A DNA stretch of 64,000 nucleotides from Flavobacterium aquaticum (GCF_003259835.1 NZ_QLMI01000005.1:1-64000); one strand, 5' to 3'; shown: positions 28,692 through 37,679, counted from the stretch's first letter. The notes: generated by a model not told the origin, from the letters alone. Program-made: numbers and translations.

Positions 28692-30700
28692 GAAAATATT
28701 TTGCCTTAATCGCCTTAATTTTTGGATTTTTTGGAAATGCACAAATTATAAATCCGGTACAATGGAAAACTAAAGTAGTTCAAAAATCGGCTACCGAATT
28801 TGAATTGGTCATGGATGCTACTATCGAAAACGAGTGGCACATGTATTCGCAGTTTACTCCAGAAAACGGACCACTTCCAACGGTTTTTGATTACAAAAAC
28901 GCAAAAGGAAACTTCGATTTAGTTGGAAAAACCAAAGAAAGTCCATATAAAAAAGTTTATAACGATATTTTTGAAGTAGACGAATATTACTTTGCAAAAA
29001 CGGCTCAGTTCAAGCAAATCATAAAAGTTACCAATCCAAAAGTAAAAGAAGTAAAAGTTTATGTGGAATACCAAGTTTGTAAAGAACAATGTATTCAGCA
29101 AGATGCTACGTTTACGTTTAAATTGCCAGAAATTAAGGTGGAAGAAGTTACTTCAACGAATGTAGTTTCTAATGATACAACTTCTGTTAGTGCCGATACA
29201 ACATTGATTACAGCTACAGATTCTGAAAAAGCTACAAAAGAAATTGTTCCGACTTCAACTTCAAACGAAGAAGAGAAAAGCTTGTGGGGAATTTTCATTT
29301 TAGCCTTTTTAGGTGGATTTGCTGCTTTACTTACGCCTTGTGTGTTTCCAATGATACCAATGACGGTAAGTTTCTTTACAAAACAAAGTAAAACCAAAGC
29401 AGCAGGAATTCGTAATGCTTTTATTTATGGAATTTCTATCATTGTTATTTATGTAGGTTTAGGAATGATAATAACGGCTATTTTTGGAATAGATTCATTA
29501 AATGCTTTATCTACAAATGTTTGGTTTAACTTGATATTTTTTGTAATTCTAATCGTTTTTGCGGCTTCATTTTTAGGAGCATTTGAAATCGTTTTACCCA
29601 ATTCATTTTTAAATAAAATAGACAGACAAGCTGATAGAGGTGGAATCATCGGAATCTTCTTCATGGCGTTAGCCTTAGCTGTTGTTTCTTTTTCATGTAC
29701 TGGACCAATTGTAGGATCATTATTAGGAGAATCAGCAAGACAAGGTGGAATAGGACCAATAGTTGGAATGTTAGGATTCTCTTCTGCAATTGCTTTGCCT
29801 TTTATGTTGTTTGCTATGTTTCCAGGTTGGATGAATTCGTTACCAAAATCAGGTGGATGGTTAAATACGGTTAAAGTTTCATTAGGATTCTTAGAATTGG
29901 CTTTTGCTTTTAAATTTTTATCTAATGCTGATTTAGTTTTACAAACGCATTTATTAGAAAGAGAAGTCTTTTTAGCCATTTGGATTGCTGTTTTTGGAGC
30001 TTGGGCATTATATCTTTTCGGAAAATTAATTTTGCCTCACGATAGTCCAATGATTCATATTTCTGTAGGTAGATTATTCATAGCTTTATTTGTTACCACA
30101 TTCACTATTTACTTAATTCCAGGTTTATGGGGAGCGCCATTAAAAATATTGAGCGGATTTACACCACCTATGACTTACAGTGAAAGTCCGTATGGAGTTG
30201 GTTATCAAAATACAGTAAGCTCTGGAGTTTCTTCTGAATCTGCTTTACCAGAAAATGCGCATATTGGACCATTAGGAATAACAGCATTTCATGACTATGA
30301 AGAAGGTTTAGCTTATGCAAAAAAAGTAAACAAACCTGTTTTATTAGATTTCACTGGACATGCATGTGCGAATTGTAGAAAAATGGAAGAAAATGTGTGG
30401 TCTGATGCTGAAATTTTAAAAATCTTAAAAAATGAGATTGTACTGATTTCGTTATACGGTGATGACCAACGTGAATTACCAAAAGAAGAACAATACGTTT
30501 CAAAATCAGGAAGTGAAGTGACTACCATTGGGAAAAAATGGAGAGAATATCAAATTGAACGATATAACATTAATGCCCAACCTTATTATGTTGTTTTAGA
30601 TGCTGATGGAAAAGATATTTCTAAACCTGTTGGTTACACGCCAGATGTTGAGGAATATAAAACTTGGTTACAGGATGGTGTGACGGCTTTTAAAAAATAA
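28688..30700 (+). CDS. dsbD: thiol:disulfide interchange protein DsbD
   Basis: This 670-residue inner-membrane protein passes electrons from cytoplasmic thioredoxin to the periplasm. A signal peptide is followed by the N-terminal beta domain (about 20-150, with Cys pair VCKEQC), eight membrane helices (about 200-480) whose cysteines lie in TPCVFPMIPM and SFSCTGPIVG, and a C-terminal thioredoxin domain with active site CANC in TGHACANCRKM. All three redox pairs are present, so the relay looks intact. It overlaps tilS by four bases and ends at a strong terminator. Confidence 0.94.
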   Translation: MRKYFALIALIFGFFGNAQIINPVQWKTKVVQKSATEFELVMDATIENEWHMYSQFTPENGPLPTVFDYKNAKGNFDLVGKTKESPYKKVYNDIFEVDEYYFAKTAQFKQIIKVTNPKVKEVKVYVEYQVCKEQCIQQDATFTFKLPEIKVEEVTSTNVVSNDTTSVSADTTLITATDSEKATKEIVPTSTSNEEEKSLWGIFILAFLGGFAALLTPCVFPMIPMTVSFFTKQSKTKAAGIRNAFIYGISIIVIYVGLGMIITAIFGIDSLNALSTNVWFNLIFFVILIVFAASFLGAFEIVLPNSFLNKIDRQADRGGIIGIFFMALALAVVSFSCTGPIVGSLLGESARQGGIGPIVGMLGFSSAIALPFMLFAMFPGWMNSLPKSGGWLNTVKVSLGFLELAFAFKFLSNADLVLQTHLLEREVFLAIWIAVFGAWALYLFGKLILPHDSPMIHISVGRLFIALFVTTFTIYLIPGLWGAPLKILSGFTPPMTYSESPYGVGYQNTVSSGVSSESALPENAHIGPLGITAFHDYEEGLAYAKKVNKPVLLDFTGHACANCRKMEENVWSDAEILKILKNEIVLISLYGDDQRELPKEEQYVSKSGSEVTTIGKKWREYQIERYNINAQPYYVVLDADGKDISKPVGYTPDVEEYKTWLQDGVTAFKK

Positions 30701-30708
30701 TTTTTCAA

Positions 30709-30743
30709 TAAAAAATCCCAATCAAACGATTGGGATTTTTTTA
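30709..30743. terminator. bidirectional terminator after dsbD
   Basis: AAAATCCCAATC and GATTGGGATTTT form a 12-bp stem around AAAC, with T-runs both ways. It also serves the convergent GNAT gene. Confidence 0.85.
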
Positions 30744-30780
30744 TTCATAGTAACTAAAAGATATTTATCAATAATACGAA

Positions 30781-31215
30781 TTATTTTATCAATCGCATTT
30801 CTAAATATTTATTCGTAAAACCAAGTTTTTCATATAAAGCTTTTGCAGGATTATTGGGTTCAACGTGAAGTGCAATATTTCCTTCAACAGAAGAAATGGC
30901 TTTTTCCATAAGTTTTTTTCCATAGCCTTTTCCTCTTTGTGAATTATTAATGGCAATATAAACCAATATATTTTCAGGAATATAATCTTTCATCCCTGTA
31001 TTATTTAGGATAACAATTCCAACAATTTTATCTTCATCAGTACCAATGATAATTTGTCCGCCTTTATTTGGATTTAGAACATAATCTATACATTTTTGAA
31101 TGTCTTCTTCGGTATCTCCAAACTCTTCAAGATGCGTATGTAAAAAGTGGGTAATTGTTTTGTTAGTAAACTTTTCCGAAGTACCTGTAGTTGCATTGAT
31201 ATATGTGAAATTCAT
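30781..31215 (-). CDS. GNAT-family N-acetyltransferase
   Basis: This acetyl-CoA-dependent acetyltransferase has about 144 residues. The acetyl-CoA pyrophosphate loop is NNSQRGKGYGKKLME, preceded by the beta-4 strand ILVYIAINN and followed by the C-terminal NNPAKALYEKLGF motif. The frame extends to 31248, but ATG at 31215 (MNFTYIN) removes a stretch that looks like leader. The acceptor substrate is unknown. It is divergent from comM. Confidence 0.85.
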   Translation of the reverse strand: MNFTYINATTGTSEKFTNKTITHFLHTHLEEFGDTEEDIQKCIDYVLNPNKGGQIIIGTDEDKIVGIVILNNTGMKDYIPENILVYIAINNSQRGKGYGKKLMEKAISSVEGNIALHVEPNNPAKALYEKLGFTNKYLEMRLIK

Positions 31216-31351
31216 AAATAAAACTTTAATAGTAAATACAAAGTACAAAAGTATTGAATTGCCAACAGATTGTCTAATTCATAAAAAAGTTATTTTTTTC
31301 AATACTTTTTCTATATTTGTATCAGTATAAGCCATTTAAAAAGTATAAGCC

Positions 31352-31798
31352 ATGTTAGTAAAAGTATTCGGAAGTGCCGTTTTTGGCGTTGAGGCCACCA
31401 CAATCACAGTAGAAGTAAACACAGAGAAAGGAATCGGTTATCATTTAGTTGGGCTTCCCGATTCGGCCATAAAAGAAAGCAGTTTTCGTATTGCTGCAGC
31501 ACTTAAAAACAATTCCTATCAATTTCCCGGTAAAAAAATCATTGTAAATATGGCGCCTGCCGATTTACGAAAAGAAGGTTCGGCTTATGATTTAACGATA
31601 GCGGTTGGAATTTTAGCTGCTTCTTCTCAAATTACCTCAAAAGAAATCGAAAATTACATCATCATGGGCGAATTATCGCTTGATGGAACTTTGCAACCTA
31701 TAAAAGGAGCTTTATCTATCGCTATTAAAGCCAAAGAAGAAGGTTTTAAAGGGATTATGATACCAATCCAAAACGTTAAAGATATTGCAATTTCTTAA
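31352..31798 (+). pseudogene. comM: comM (YifB-type AAA ATPase), truncated by the mobile element
   Basis: Only the first 148 codons remain of a gene that normally encodes about 510 residues. Present is the N-terminal ChlI-like domain (VKVFGSAVFGVEATTITVEV, GLPDSAIKES, NMAPADLRKEGSAYDL, MGELSLDG). Missing are the AAA domain with its Walker A and the C-terminal domain. The conserved frame runs to IPIQNVKDIAI and then meets an early stop. Phage-type genes begin just downstream, so the element has inserted here. ComM is a branch-migration helicase of natural transformation, so the function is probably lost while the element is in place. A -7 element TATATTTG lies at 31312-31319. Confidence 0.88.
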
Positions 31799-31815
31799 TT
31801 AAGGGAATAAAAAAA

Positions 31816-32658
31816 TTATTCTATTGAAATTAATTGAGGTTCAATATTAACACCTTCTGATGAAATATTCTTGATGATTTCATCTATTGCACTGATTACT
31901 TTTCCATAATTTTCAACATTGAATTCACCAGATAGATTTAAGTTATTAATAATTTTTTGTCCAGTTATACCAATTACATCAATACTAAATTGAGCTTCAG
32001 CTTCTTTATAATTTACAGCGGCTGCAAGTTTTGGTAATGAAGAGATATCAACCTTTTTCTTTTTTGAAGTTATTTTCATTTTTAAATCTATTCCAACACC
32101 CCAAATTACTTTTTTAAGTTTACCATCTATTATACAGCTTCCTTTTTTATATTGAACAAATTTATAATTAACAATTGTATTTGAATTTTCTGAATTAACA
32201 TTTGCTAAAAATAAATTTCCATCAGCTTCTACAAGTTTGTTACTTGAAACATAAAATACTTTGTAGCCACCCGTTAGTTCTTCTAATCGTGTTGGCGAAT
32301 TTTCACAAATTTCAGATTTTACATTTATACCCTTAATTTCTTCCAATTCATTATATGTATCTAAGAAAAAACTTTTACTTATACCAGATAAGTTATTTGA
32401 AGTATTTTCATAAATATCTATTTGAGATGATGGAGAACCAACTTCCATCGAATTTTTTTGTATAGCCTTATATAAATCATTTAAAATATTTTTTTCATTT
32501 TCCAATTGTATTATTTGACTTTTAATAATACTGGTTTGTTGTTGACATTCTGATAACTTATCTTTTAATTCTAAATTCTCAGCAATAAGTTGTTTTTTGG
32601 TTTGAGAAAAAATTAATACAGAAAAGATAAACATTAAAAAAGTAAAATATTTTTTCAT
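31816..32658 (-). CDS. hypothetical exported coiled-coil protein at left end of element
   Basis: I do not recognise this protein of about 280 residues. The frame is open from 32760, but ATG at 32658 gives a proper signal peptide (MKKYFTFLMFIFSVLIFSQ). Residues 20-60 form a coiled coil (ENLELKDKLSECQQQTSIIKS region, Lys/Glu/Leu heptads); the rest is a beta-rich domain with several Lys-rich strands. Being the first gene inside the insertion and oriented leftward, it may be lysogenic cargo expressed from the integrated element. A host gene displaced by insertion is the alternative. Confidence 0.6.
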   Translation of the reverse strand: MKKYFTFLMFIFSVLIFSQTKKQLIAENLELKDKLSECQQQTSIIKSQIIQLENEKNILNDLYKAIQKNSMEVGSPSSQIDIYENTSNNLSGISKSFFLDTYNELEEIKGINVKSEICENSPTRLEELTGGYKVFYVSSNKLVEADGNLFLANVNSENSNTIVNYKFVQYKKGSCIIDGKLKKVIWGVGIDLKMKITSKKKKVDISSLPKLAAAVNYKEAEAQFSIDVIGITGQKIINNLNLSGEFNVENYGKVISAIDEIIKNISSEGVNIEPQLISIE

Positions 32659-32743
32659 AACAGTTTGATTTAGTATTGGTTTGTAATGTAAATTTAGTTT
32701 ATTTTTAATTATTAACAATTTAAAATTCAAGTTTTTAATTAGA

Positions 32744-32751
32744 TAACTTTG
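32744..32751 (+). promoter_or_regulatory. -7 promoter element of the polymerase/SRAP operon
   Basis: TAACTTTG fits the host-type TAnnTTTG element and lies 18 bases before the ATG at 32770. It implies that this operon is read by the host sigma factor, unlike the late phage genes. Confidence 0.45.
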
Positions 32752-32769
32752 TAAAATCAAATTAAAAAA

Positions 32770-34029
32770 ATGTACGCTTTAATCGATTGTAATAACTTTT
32801 ATGCATCTTGTGAAAGGGTTTTTCAACCTCACTTGAATGGTAAACCTATTGTTGTTTTAAGTAACAATGATGGGTGTGTTGTTGCACGTTCCAATGAATC
32901 AAAAGCATTAGGTGTTAAGATGGGTGTACCATTATTTGAAATTAAAGATTTGGTTCAGCAACATAACATAAATGTTTTTTCAAGTAACTATGAATTGTAT
33001 GGTGATTTATCCAATAGGGTTATGACCATATTACAGACCTATTCACCAGATTCAGAAGTTTATTCAATAGATGAATGTTTCTTAAAGTTTGATGGGTTTA
33101 AATACTTCAATTATCAAACAATGGGATTGGATATGATTAAAAAGGTAGGTAAGTGGTTAGGTATTCCAATTAGTGTTGGATATGCACCAACTAAAGCATT
33201 AGCCAAAATAGCAAATAAGATTGCTAAGAAGTACCCAGAAAGAACCCAATCTTGTTACATTATTGATGATGAAGAAAAAAGAATTAAGGCTTTAAAATGG
33301 ACTGCAATTGAAGATGTTTGGGGTATTGGTAGACAGCACGCAAAACGATTAAAAGCACTTCAAATAAACAATGCTTATCAGTTTACCCAAATGGATGATG
33401 CTTGGGTTCGTAAAAATATGACCGTTGTTGGTTTAAGACTGAAGCACGATTTAATGGGTATTCCTTCAATTGAACTTGAAGATATCCAACCAAAGAAAAA
33501 TATAGCTTGTACCAGAAGCTTTGAAAAAATGTATAATAACATCAATGATATAGCAGAAAGGGTATCAACATTTTCAGCAGTACTGGGTGAAAAGCTACGT
33601 AAACAGAATAGTCATTGTAATATGATAACGGTGTTTATTACCAGTAATTATTTCAGAAAGGATTTGCAACAACATAGAGCCTTTTTAAACATCAAAACTG
33701 ATTTTCCTACTAACAGCACATTTGAAATCAATAGACTTGTTCAAATGGGTTTAAAATCGATTTATAAAGAGGGTATTTATTATAAAAAGGCTGGTGTAAT
33801 TGTTGGTTGTTTAACTCCAGCTGAATCACATCAGCTTAAAATCTTTGGTGGTGAGAATCCAAAGCATATTGATATAATGAAATCATTGGATTCTTTGAAT
33901 AAACGTTATGGAAATAAAGTAAAATTTGGGCGTAATGACCTTCAAAGAAGGCATAAAATGAAGCAAGAAAGGCTTTCACCTTGTTATACTACTAGATTAG
34001 AAGATATTATAACCATTAAATTGAAGTAG
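32770..34029 (+). CDS. umuC: Y-family DNA polymerase, UmuC-like
   Basis: This 419-residue translesion polymerase catalytic subunit has catalytic acids at Asp6 ([12 protein letters not shown]), and Asp101 and Glu102 in VYSIDECF. The palm, fingers and helix-hairpin-helix thumb ([14 protein letters not shown]) are followed by the little-finger domain (CTRSFEKM) and a UmuC-type C-terminal extension ([20 protein letters not shown]). No umuD-like protease gene is adjacent. It is followed after one base by an SRAP gene, forming a DNA-damage tolerance pair carried by the phage. Confidence 0.93.
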   Translation: MYALIDCNNFYASCERVFQPHLNGKPIVVLSNNDGCVVARSNESKALGVKMGVPLFEIKDLVQQHNINVFSSNYELYGDLSNRVMTILQTYSPDSEVYSIDECFLKFDGFKYFNYQTMGLDMIKKVGKWLGIPISVGYAPTKALAKIANKIAKKYPERTQSCYIIDDEEKRIKALKWTAIEDVWGIGRQHAKRLKALQINNAYQFTQMDDAWVRKNMTVVGLRLKHDLMGIPSIELEDIQPKKNIACTRSFEKMYNNINDIAERVSTFSAVLGEKLRKQNSHCNMITVFITSNYFRKDLQQHRAFLNIKTDFPTNSTFEINRLVQMGLKSIYKEGIYYKKAGVIVGCLTPAESHQLKIFGGENPKHIDIMKSLDSLNKRYGNKVKFGRNDLQRRHKMKQERLSPCYTTRLEDIITIKLK

Positions 34030-34030
34030 A

Positions 34031-34660
34031 ATGTGTTTTTATATGCAATTAAGATTTCCTTTTAAGGATGTTGAAGATAGATTTGATGCTGAAATTGATG
34101 ATGATACAGCTTATTTACAATCAGAAGATATAAATGGTTTCACTTATCCCAATGTTCCAATCATTTTAAATGAAAATCCAAAACAAATAAGAACTGATTA
34201 TTCTTGGGGTTTAGTTCCAGAGTGGTCAAAGAATACTGATTTCAGAAAGAATACTTTAATTGGTAGGGTAGAATCTATTGAAGAAAAACCAACATTTGCT
34301 GAAGTAACACATAATAGATGTTTGGTAATTAGTTCTGGCTTTTATGAGTGGCGTTGGTTGGATGAAAAAGGTAAGAATAAAGAAAAGTATCTTATAATCA
34401 ATCAAGAAAGTGAAATATTTACATTCGCTGGTTTGTATTCAACTTGGAAAAATCCAGCTAATGATGAGGTTTTAAATAGCTTTTGTATTATGACTACAGA
34501 AGCAAATAAAACAATGGAATACATTCATAACTACAAGAAACGGATGCCAATTATCTTGAACAAAAAAGATGAGAATGATTGGTTAACTGGTAAGTTGGAT
34601 TTTAAGGATATTACTTATCCAAAGTACGATACACTTTTATATGCAATGCAAGTAGGTTAG
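34031..34660 (+). CDS. SRAP-domain protein (YedK/HMCES type)
   Basis: This 209-residue protein of the SOS-response-associated peptidase family covalently caps abasic sites in single-stranded DNA. Cys2, exposed after Met removal, is the crosslinking residue; SGFYEW supplies the catalytic Glu, and YIHNYKKRMP the His of the last motif. The usual NAR motif reads IGRVES here, so the conserved Asn appears replaced by Ile. It is directly downstream of the UmuC-like gene (one-base gap) and converges with the next gene, overlapping it by four bases. Confidence 0.9.
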   Translation: MCFYMQLRFPFKDVEDRFDAEIDDDTAYLQSEDINGFTYPNVPIILNENPKQIRTDYSWGLVPEWSKNTDFRKNTLIGRVESIEEKPTFAEVTHNRCLVISSGFYEWRWLDEKGKNKEKYLIINQESEIFTFAGLYSTWKNPANDEVLNSFCIMTTEANKTMEYIHNYKKRMPIILNKKDENDWLTGKLDFKDITYPKYDTLLYAMQVG

Positions 34661-35010
34661 TAAAGAAATACTTCAACATCTTTACCATCATTTCTTACAT
34701 CTTTAATTTCGTTTTCATTGATGGCTTTGGTTAGGATTTCAATTACTTCTTGATTATCAGCTTCAAAATTTGGTTCATCTGAAGATTCCAAATCAAAATG
34801 AAAAGTGTGAAATGAATGATTATTAAAATCTTGTTCCATTTCTTCATCCATATAATCAGCTTGGTTATCTAGTTCACCACCAAAATATTCAATTTCAAAA
34901 GGATTGTTATTGATTAAATAAATCAACCTTTCTTTTGTAATTGCTGTTAAAGTATCAAAATTATTGAACTTCAAAATCACTGTGTATGTTATTGTTAACT
35001 TTGCTGTCAT
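34657..35010 (-). CDS. hypothetical acidic protein
   Basis: This 117-residue, strongly acidic protein is not one I recognise. It begins with a beta strand (KLTITYTVILKFNN) and continues with a helix and an Asp/Glu-rich middle (EEMEQDFNNHSFHTFHFDLESSDEPNFE). Phage proteins of this charge are sometimes DNA mimics, but no family link supports that here. It is transcribed leftward with the following genes and has a four-base convergent overlap with the SRAP gene. Confidence 0.6.
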   Translation of the reverse strand: MTAKLTITYTVILKFNNFDTLTAITKERLIYLINNNPFEIEYFGGELDNQADYMDEEMEQDFNNHSFHTFHFDLESSDEPNFEADNQEVIEILTKAINENEIKDVRNDGKDVEVFLY

Positions 35011-35025
35011 ATATCAAAGATAATA

Positions 35026-35052
35026 AAAAAGCTAATCTAAGGATTAGCTTTT
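35026..35052 (-). terminator. intrinsic terminator
   Basis: AAAAAGCTAATC and GATTAGCTTTTT form a 12-bp stem with loop CTAAG. It lies just past the stop of the gene at 35057-35524. Confidence 0.8.
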
Positions 35053-35056
35053 TATA

Positions 35057-35524
35057 TTATTCGAATATTTTTTCAACTTCATTTGCTCTAAATAATTTTG
35101 TCACGTGTACTGTTTTATCAAAATAACTACAAGCAATATCACCATTAACAAAACCTTGTCTGTTATACAATTCATTTAATTTTATCGGACTATTACTGTC
35201 TTGAATTTGTCCTACAACCCAAGTTATAGTCATTTCAATATCAGATAGTTTGTGTTTTACAACATTTCCAACACTTAAATTTTGATTTTTAACTGGAATA
35301 CGGTTTTGTAAATTGTCAATTAATGTATTAGCTGGTAAAGTTAGTTTTTCTTCATTATTTTTATTAAAATATTTTATTGAAATATCACCAACAATATAAT
35401 TAGGTCTATCCATTAGGATTTTATTAATATCGATTGGAGAATTGTTTGGTGTTACACCAACTAACCAAGTAATCATTAATTTTGGACTACCAGACTTTAG
35501 AAACACAACTTCATCTACATTCAT
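35057..35524 (-). CDS. protein with two YodC-like (DUF2158) domains
   Basis: This 155-residue protein is made of two copies of a roughly 70-residue small beta-barrel module. Copy one has VVFLKSGSPKLMITWLVG and GDISIKYFN; copy two has VVKHKLSDIEMTITWVVG and GDIACSYFD. This pattern (VGDVVxLKSGGPxMTV...V.C.WF) is that of YodC/DUF2158. The function of the family is unknown; the fold is SH3-like. Tandem duplication inside one small protein is the notable feature. It lies downstream of the polymerase-like gene in the same direction. Confidence 0.7.
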   Translation of the reverse strand: MNVDEVVFLKSGSPKLMITWLVGVTPNNSPIDINKILMDRPNYIVGDISIKYFNKNNEEKLTLPANTLIDNLQNRIPVKNQNLSVGNVVKHKLSDIEMTITWVVGQIQDSNSPIKLNELYNRQGFVNGDIACSYFDKTVHVTKLFRANEVEKIFE

Positions 35525-35607
35525 TTTTTTAATTTTTTTTTAGTTAATAGAAAACAAATTTATGTAAGATATTTAATTCAAACTAAATTGTTTTGAAAAA
35601 TTAACTT

Positions 35608-37215
35608 TTATCTTAAAATATTAACTAATTGATTATTGATTTTGAAATTACAAAATGATTGATTTTTAAATTCTTCAGTAACATCATCCAATGATTTGAA
35701 ATGATTTTTCATTATTCCAATCACCATCCCAAATTTTACCATATCAAGATATGAACCATACTTAATTATCATTCTTCGTTCATATTCATCAATGCTTATT
35801 TCTTTATTGTTTTCTTCGATTTCAGCCACTTTAATTGGTTCTTTGATATCAATGCTGTAATCGAAATTTAAACCCTCAAAATAAGATTCAATTAGCTTAA
35901 TAACTTCAACTTTGTTTTCTTCTTTAACAATTAAACTATCGTGTTTAGTTAAAGCAAATAATTTCTTTTTTTTCAGTTGGTTATAAATATTATCAATAAA
36001 CATTGTTGATTCTTTACGTTGCATTTTAATTGCAAACATTGCATCACCATTTTCCTTTTTGTAGTTATCAATAAATTCAATTACACTTGGAAATAATTCT
36101 TTCAATTTAGCTTTGTTTTTGGTTCTATTCTTATGGCTACTGAATAGGATTTCAAACGCTACATTTTTACCTTCTTTTCTTGTGTTTAAGGCAAGTTTAT
36201 CTTGAATGTATTCATATAGATTACCAGAAGCTGTTAAGCTTTTAAATAGCTTAAAATCGGGTGTATTTAATTTATCTTGTAGCATCAATGAAAGGATTGC
36301 AAACTGGCTGTTTTTTAAATCAATTTGAATCAAATCATTCTGGTTACAAATTTCATCTACAAGTTCAGAACACATATTAGTAAAGTTAGTATCAAGTCTT
36401 CTATTGGTATCATTTCTTTTTGCTCTTAGATTTCCATTTTGAAGATTTAATAAAGCTTCACCATACATTATTCTAATCATTTCTTTTTTCTTTGATATAA
36501 ATGAATCTGGTTGTTCAATAACAAATCTTTTACCATCTTTTATTAAATTCATTTTCATTTCTTTTGCCTTTTGAATAGCATCACTTCTTTTTATCCACAT
36601 TCCAGATTTATTTAAAGTTAGGTAGAATGATTCATCAAGAATATCTTCATTCATAGCAAAAGCATCAATGGTTATTTCATTGATTCTTCTTTCAATAATT
36701 TCTTCAAGTTTTGAATAATCTATTGTTAAGCTTTCAAAATCATTTTTGAAGTAATTTAAGTATAGATTATCTTCTTTAGATTCTTTTATAATATCTCTGA
36801 AAGCTACTATTGATAAGGGTTTAGAGTGATTATCACCACATAGTATAATATCTATATTATTATGATTATAATATAAATTATTAATAGAATAATTATAACA
36901 AGTATTAGTAATATCAGAATAATAATTACTTCTAATAACTATACCAGAATCTAATAATGGTTGTAACCAATTTAGATATTTATTATCATTAAATGATTTC
37001 TTTATGTATTCAACTGGAATTGCTGTTTCTTCAAATAAATCTTTATAATCAATGAAATTATTTCTTTGAATAATTCCAATGAATTTGAAACAGTAAGATT
37101 GATAATCTTTTGATAAGTTTAATTTTCTAACATCTTCAACAAGTGCTGTTGGTAGTTTTAAGTAAGAGGTTGTTTTTCTTTTGTGTACTGTTTGTACATT
37201 GTTTTTCTTTTTCAA
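35608..37215 (-). CDS. minimal family-A DNA polymerase-like replication protein
   Basis: This 535-residue protein carries a C-terminal palm resembling DNA polymerase I. Motif A is IDLKNSQFAILSLM (Asp299, Gln304), preceded by the RLDTNFTNM box that parallels the RLSS..PNLQNIP stretch of PolA. Motif B is RKEGKNVAFEILFSSHKNR (Lys350), and motif C is TKHDSLIV (His425, Asp426). No 3'-5' exonuclease or 5' nuclease domain is present. The first 250 residues are unrelated to PolA and include a basic N-terminus and a possible winged-helix region. A role in phage DNA replication, perhaps as a replication initiator with polymerase activity, is inferred. It is transcribed leftward, away from the morphogenesis block. 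Confidence 0.7.
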   Translation of the reverse strand: MKKKNNVQTVHKRKTTSYLKLPTALVEDVRKLNLSKDYQSYCFKFIGIIQRNNFIDYKDLFEETAIPVEYIKKSFNDNKYLNWLQPLLDSGIVIRSNYYSDITNTCYNYSINNLYYNHNNIDIILCGDNHSKPLSIVAFRDIIKESKEDNLYLNYFKNDFESLTIDYSKLEEIIERRINEITIDAFAMNEDILDESFYLTLNKSGMWIKRSDAIQKAKEMKMNLIKDGKRFVIEQPDSFISKKKEMIRIMYGEALLNLQNGNLRAKRNDTNRRLDTNFTNMCSELVDEICNQNDLIQIDLKNSQFAILSLMLQDKLNTPDFKLFKSLTASGNLYEYIQDKLALNTRKEGKNVAFEILFSSHKNRTKNKAKLKELFPSVIEFIDNYKKENGDAMFAIKMQRKESTMFIDNIYNQLKKKKLFALTKHDSLIVKEENKVEVIKLIESYFEGLNFDYSIDIKEPIKVAEIEENNKEISIDEYERRMIIKYGSYLDMVKFGMVIGIMKNHFKSLDDVTEEFKNQSFCNFKINNQLVNILR

Positions 37216-37228
37216 GTTTAAGTTAATA

Positions 37229-37310
37229 TTTTGCCTTTCGTTATTTTGCCTTTTGATTCACTTCGGTGGCAAAACCTATGGGAGCAACCCCATAGGATAC
37301 CGAAGGCAAA
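37229..37310. promoter_or_regulatory. nested hairpin with TTTTGCC boxes, candidate origin or operator
   Basis: CTTCGGT (37261-37267) pairs with ACCGAAG (37299-37305), and inside it CCTATGGG (37275-37282) pairs with CCCATAGG (37289-37296). Around it lie TTTTGCC at 37229-37235 and 37244-37250, and the inverse GGCAAA(A) at 37268-37274 and 37305-37310. The structure is just upstream of the polymerase-like gene and contains an island of higher GC in very AT-rich DNA. It could be an origin, a protein-binding site or a leader hairpin. Confidence 0.5.
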
Positions 37311-37529
37311 CTATTTATTTAATAGCTTACATTTATAAATATGTTAGAATTATAAAAAGTTATATTTTTTATTAAAAAAATATTTATATGATATAATTTA
37401 AGATATTATATCAAGAAGTAAACAGTATTTAAACCTTTTTTATACTTATAATGCAAAGATACGATTTTAACAAATCGGTTGCAAGTAAACTACATTACTA
37501 TTTTTAGTATTTCTTCAATTATTTATTTA

Positions 37530-37660
37530 TCTAAATATCTTCTTATCTCTTATCAATAAAGGCTTTATAAGTATTGTCACCACATAGTATAATATCTAAT
37601 ATTATGTAATTATTTAATAATAAATTATAAGAATATTATAGAATAATTATTGGTATTACC
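37530..37660 (-). pseudogene. decayed duplicate of part of the polymerase-like gene
   Basis: The core CACCACATAGTATAATATCT occurs here at 37579-37598 and inside the polymerase-like gene at 36835-36854; the exact match is 22 bases with two more flanking bases. Translated on the minus strand, this copy reads LDIILCGDN where the gene reads IDIILCGDN, with similar Asn/Tyr/Leu-rich residues before it, and then soon stops. It is therefore a remnant of a partial second copy. The rest of 37311-37530 is AT-rich with no gene that I can see. Confidence 0.6.
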
Positions 37661-37679
37661 TAAGAATAATTAGGTGCTA

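Noticed and set aside
29449..29979. 176-codon minus-strand frame inside dsbD
   Set aside because: It is the antisense of the membrane region of a clearly functional dsbD and has shadow composition.
36820..36850. TTTAGA-N18-TATAATA inside the polymerase-like gene as an active promoter
   Set aside because: The spacer is 18 bases, the -35 box is degenerate, and it would read against the gene; it is better explained as part of the duplicated sequence.
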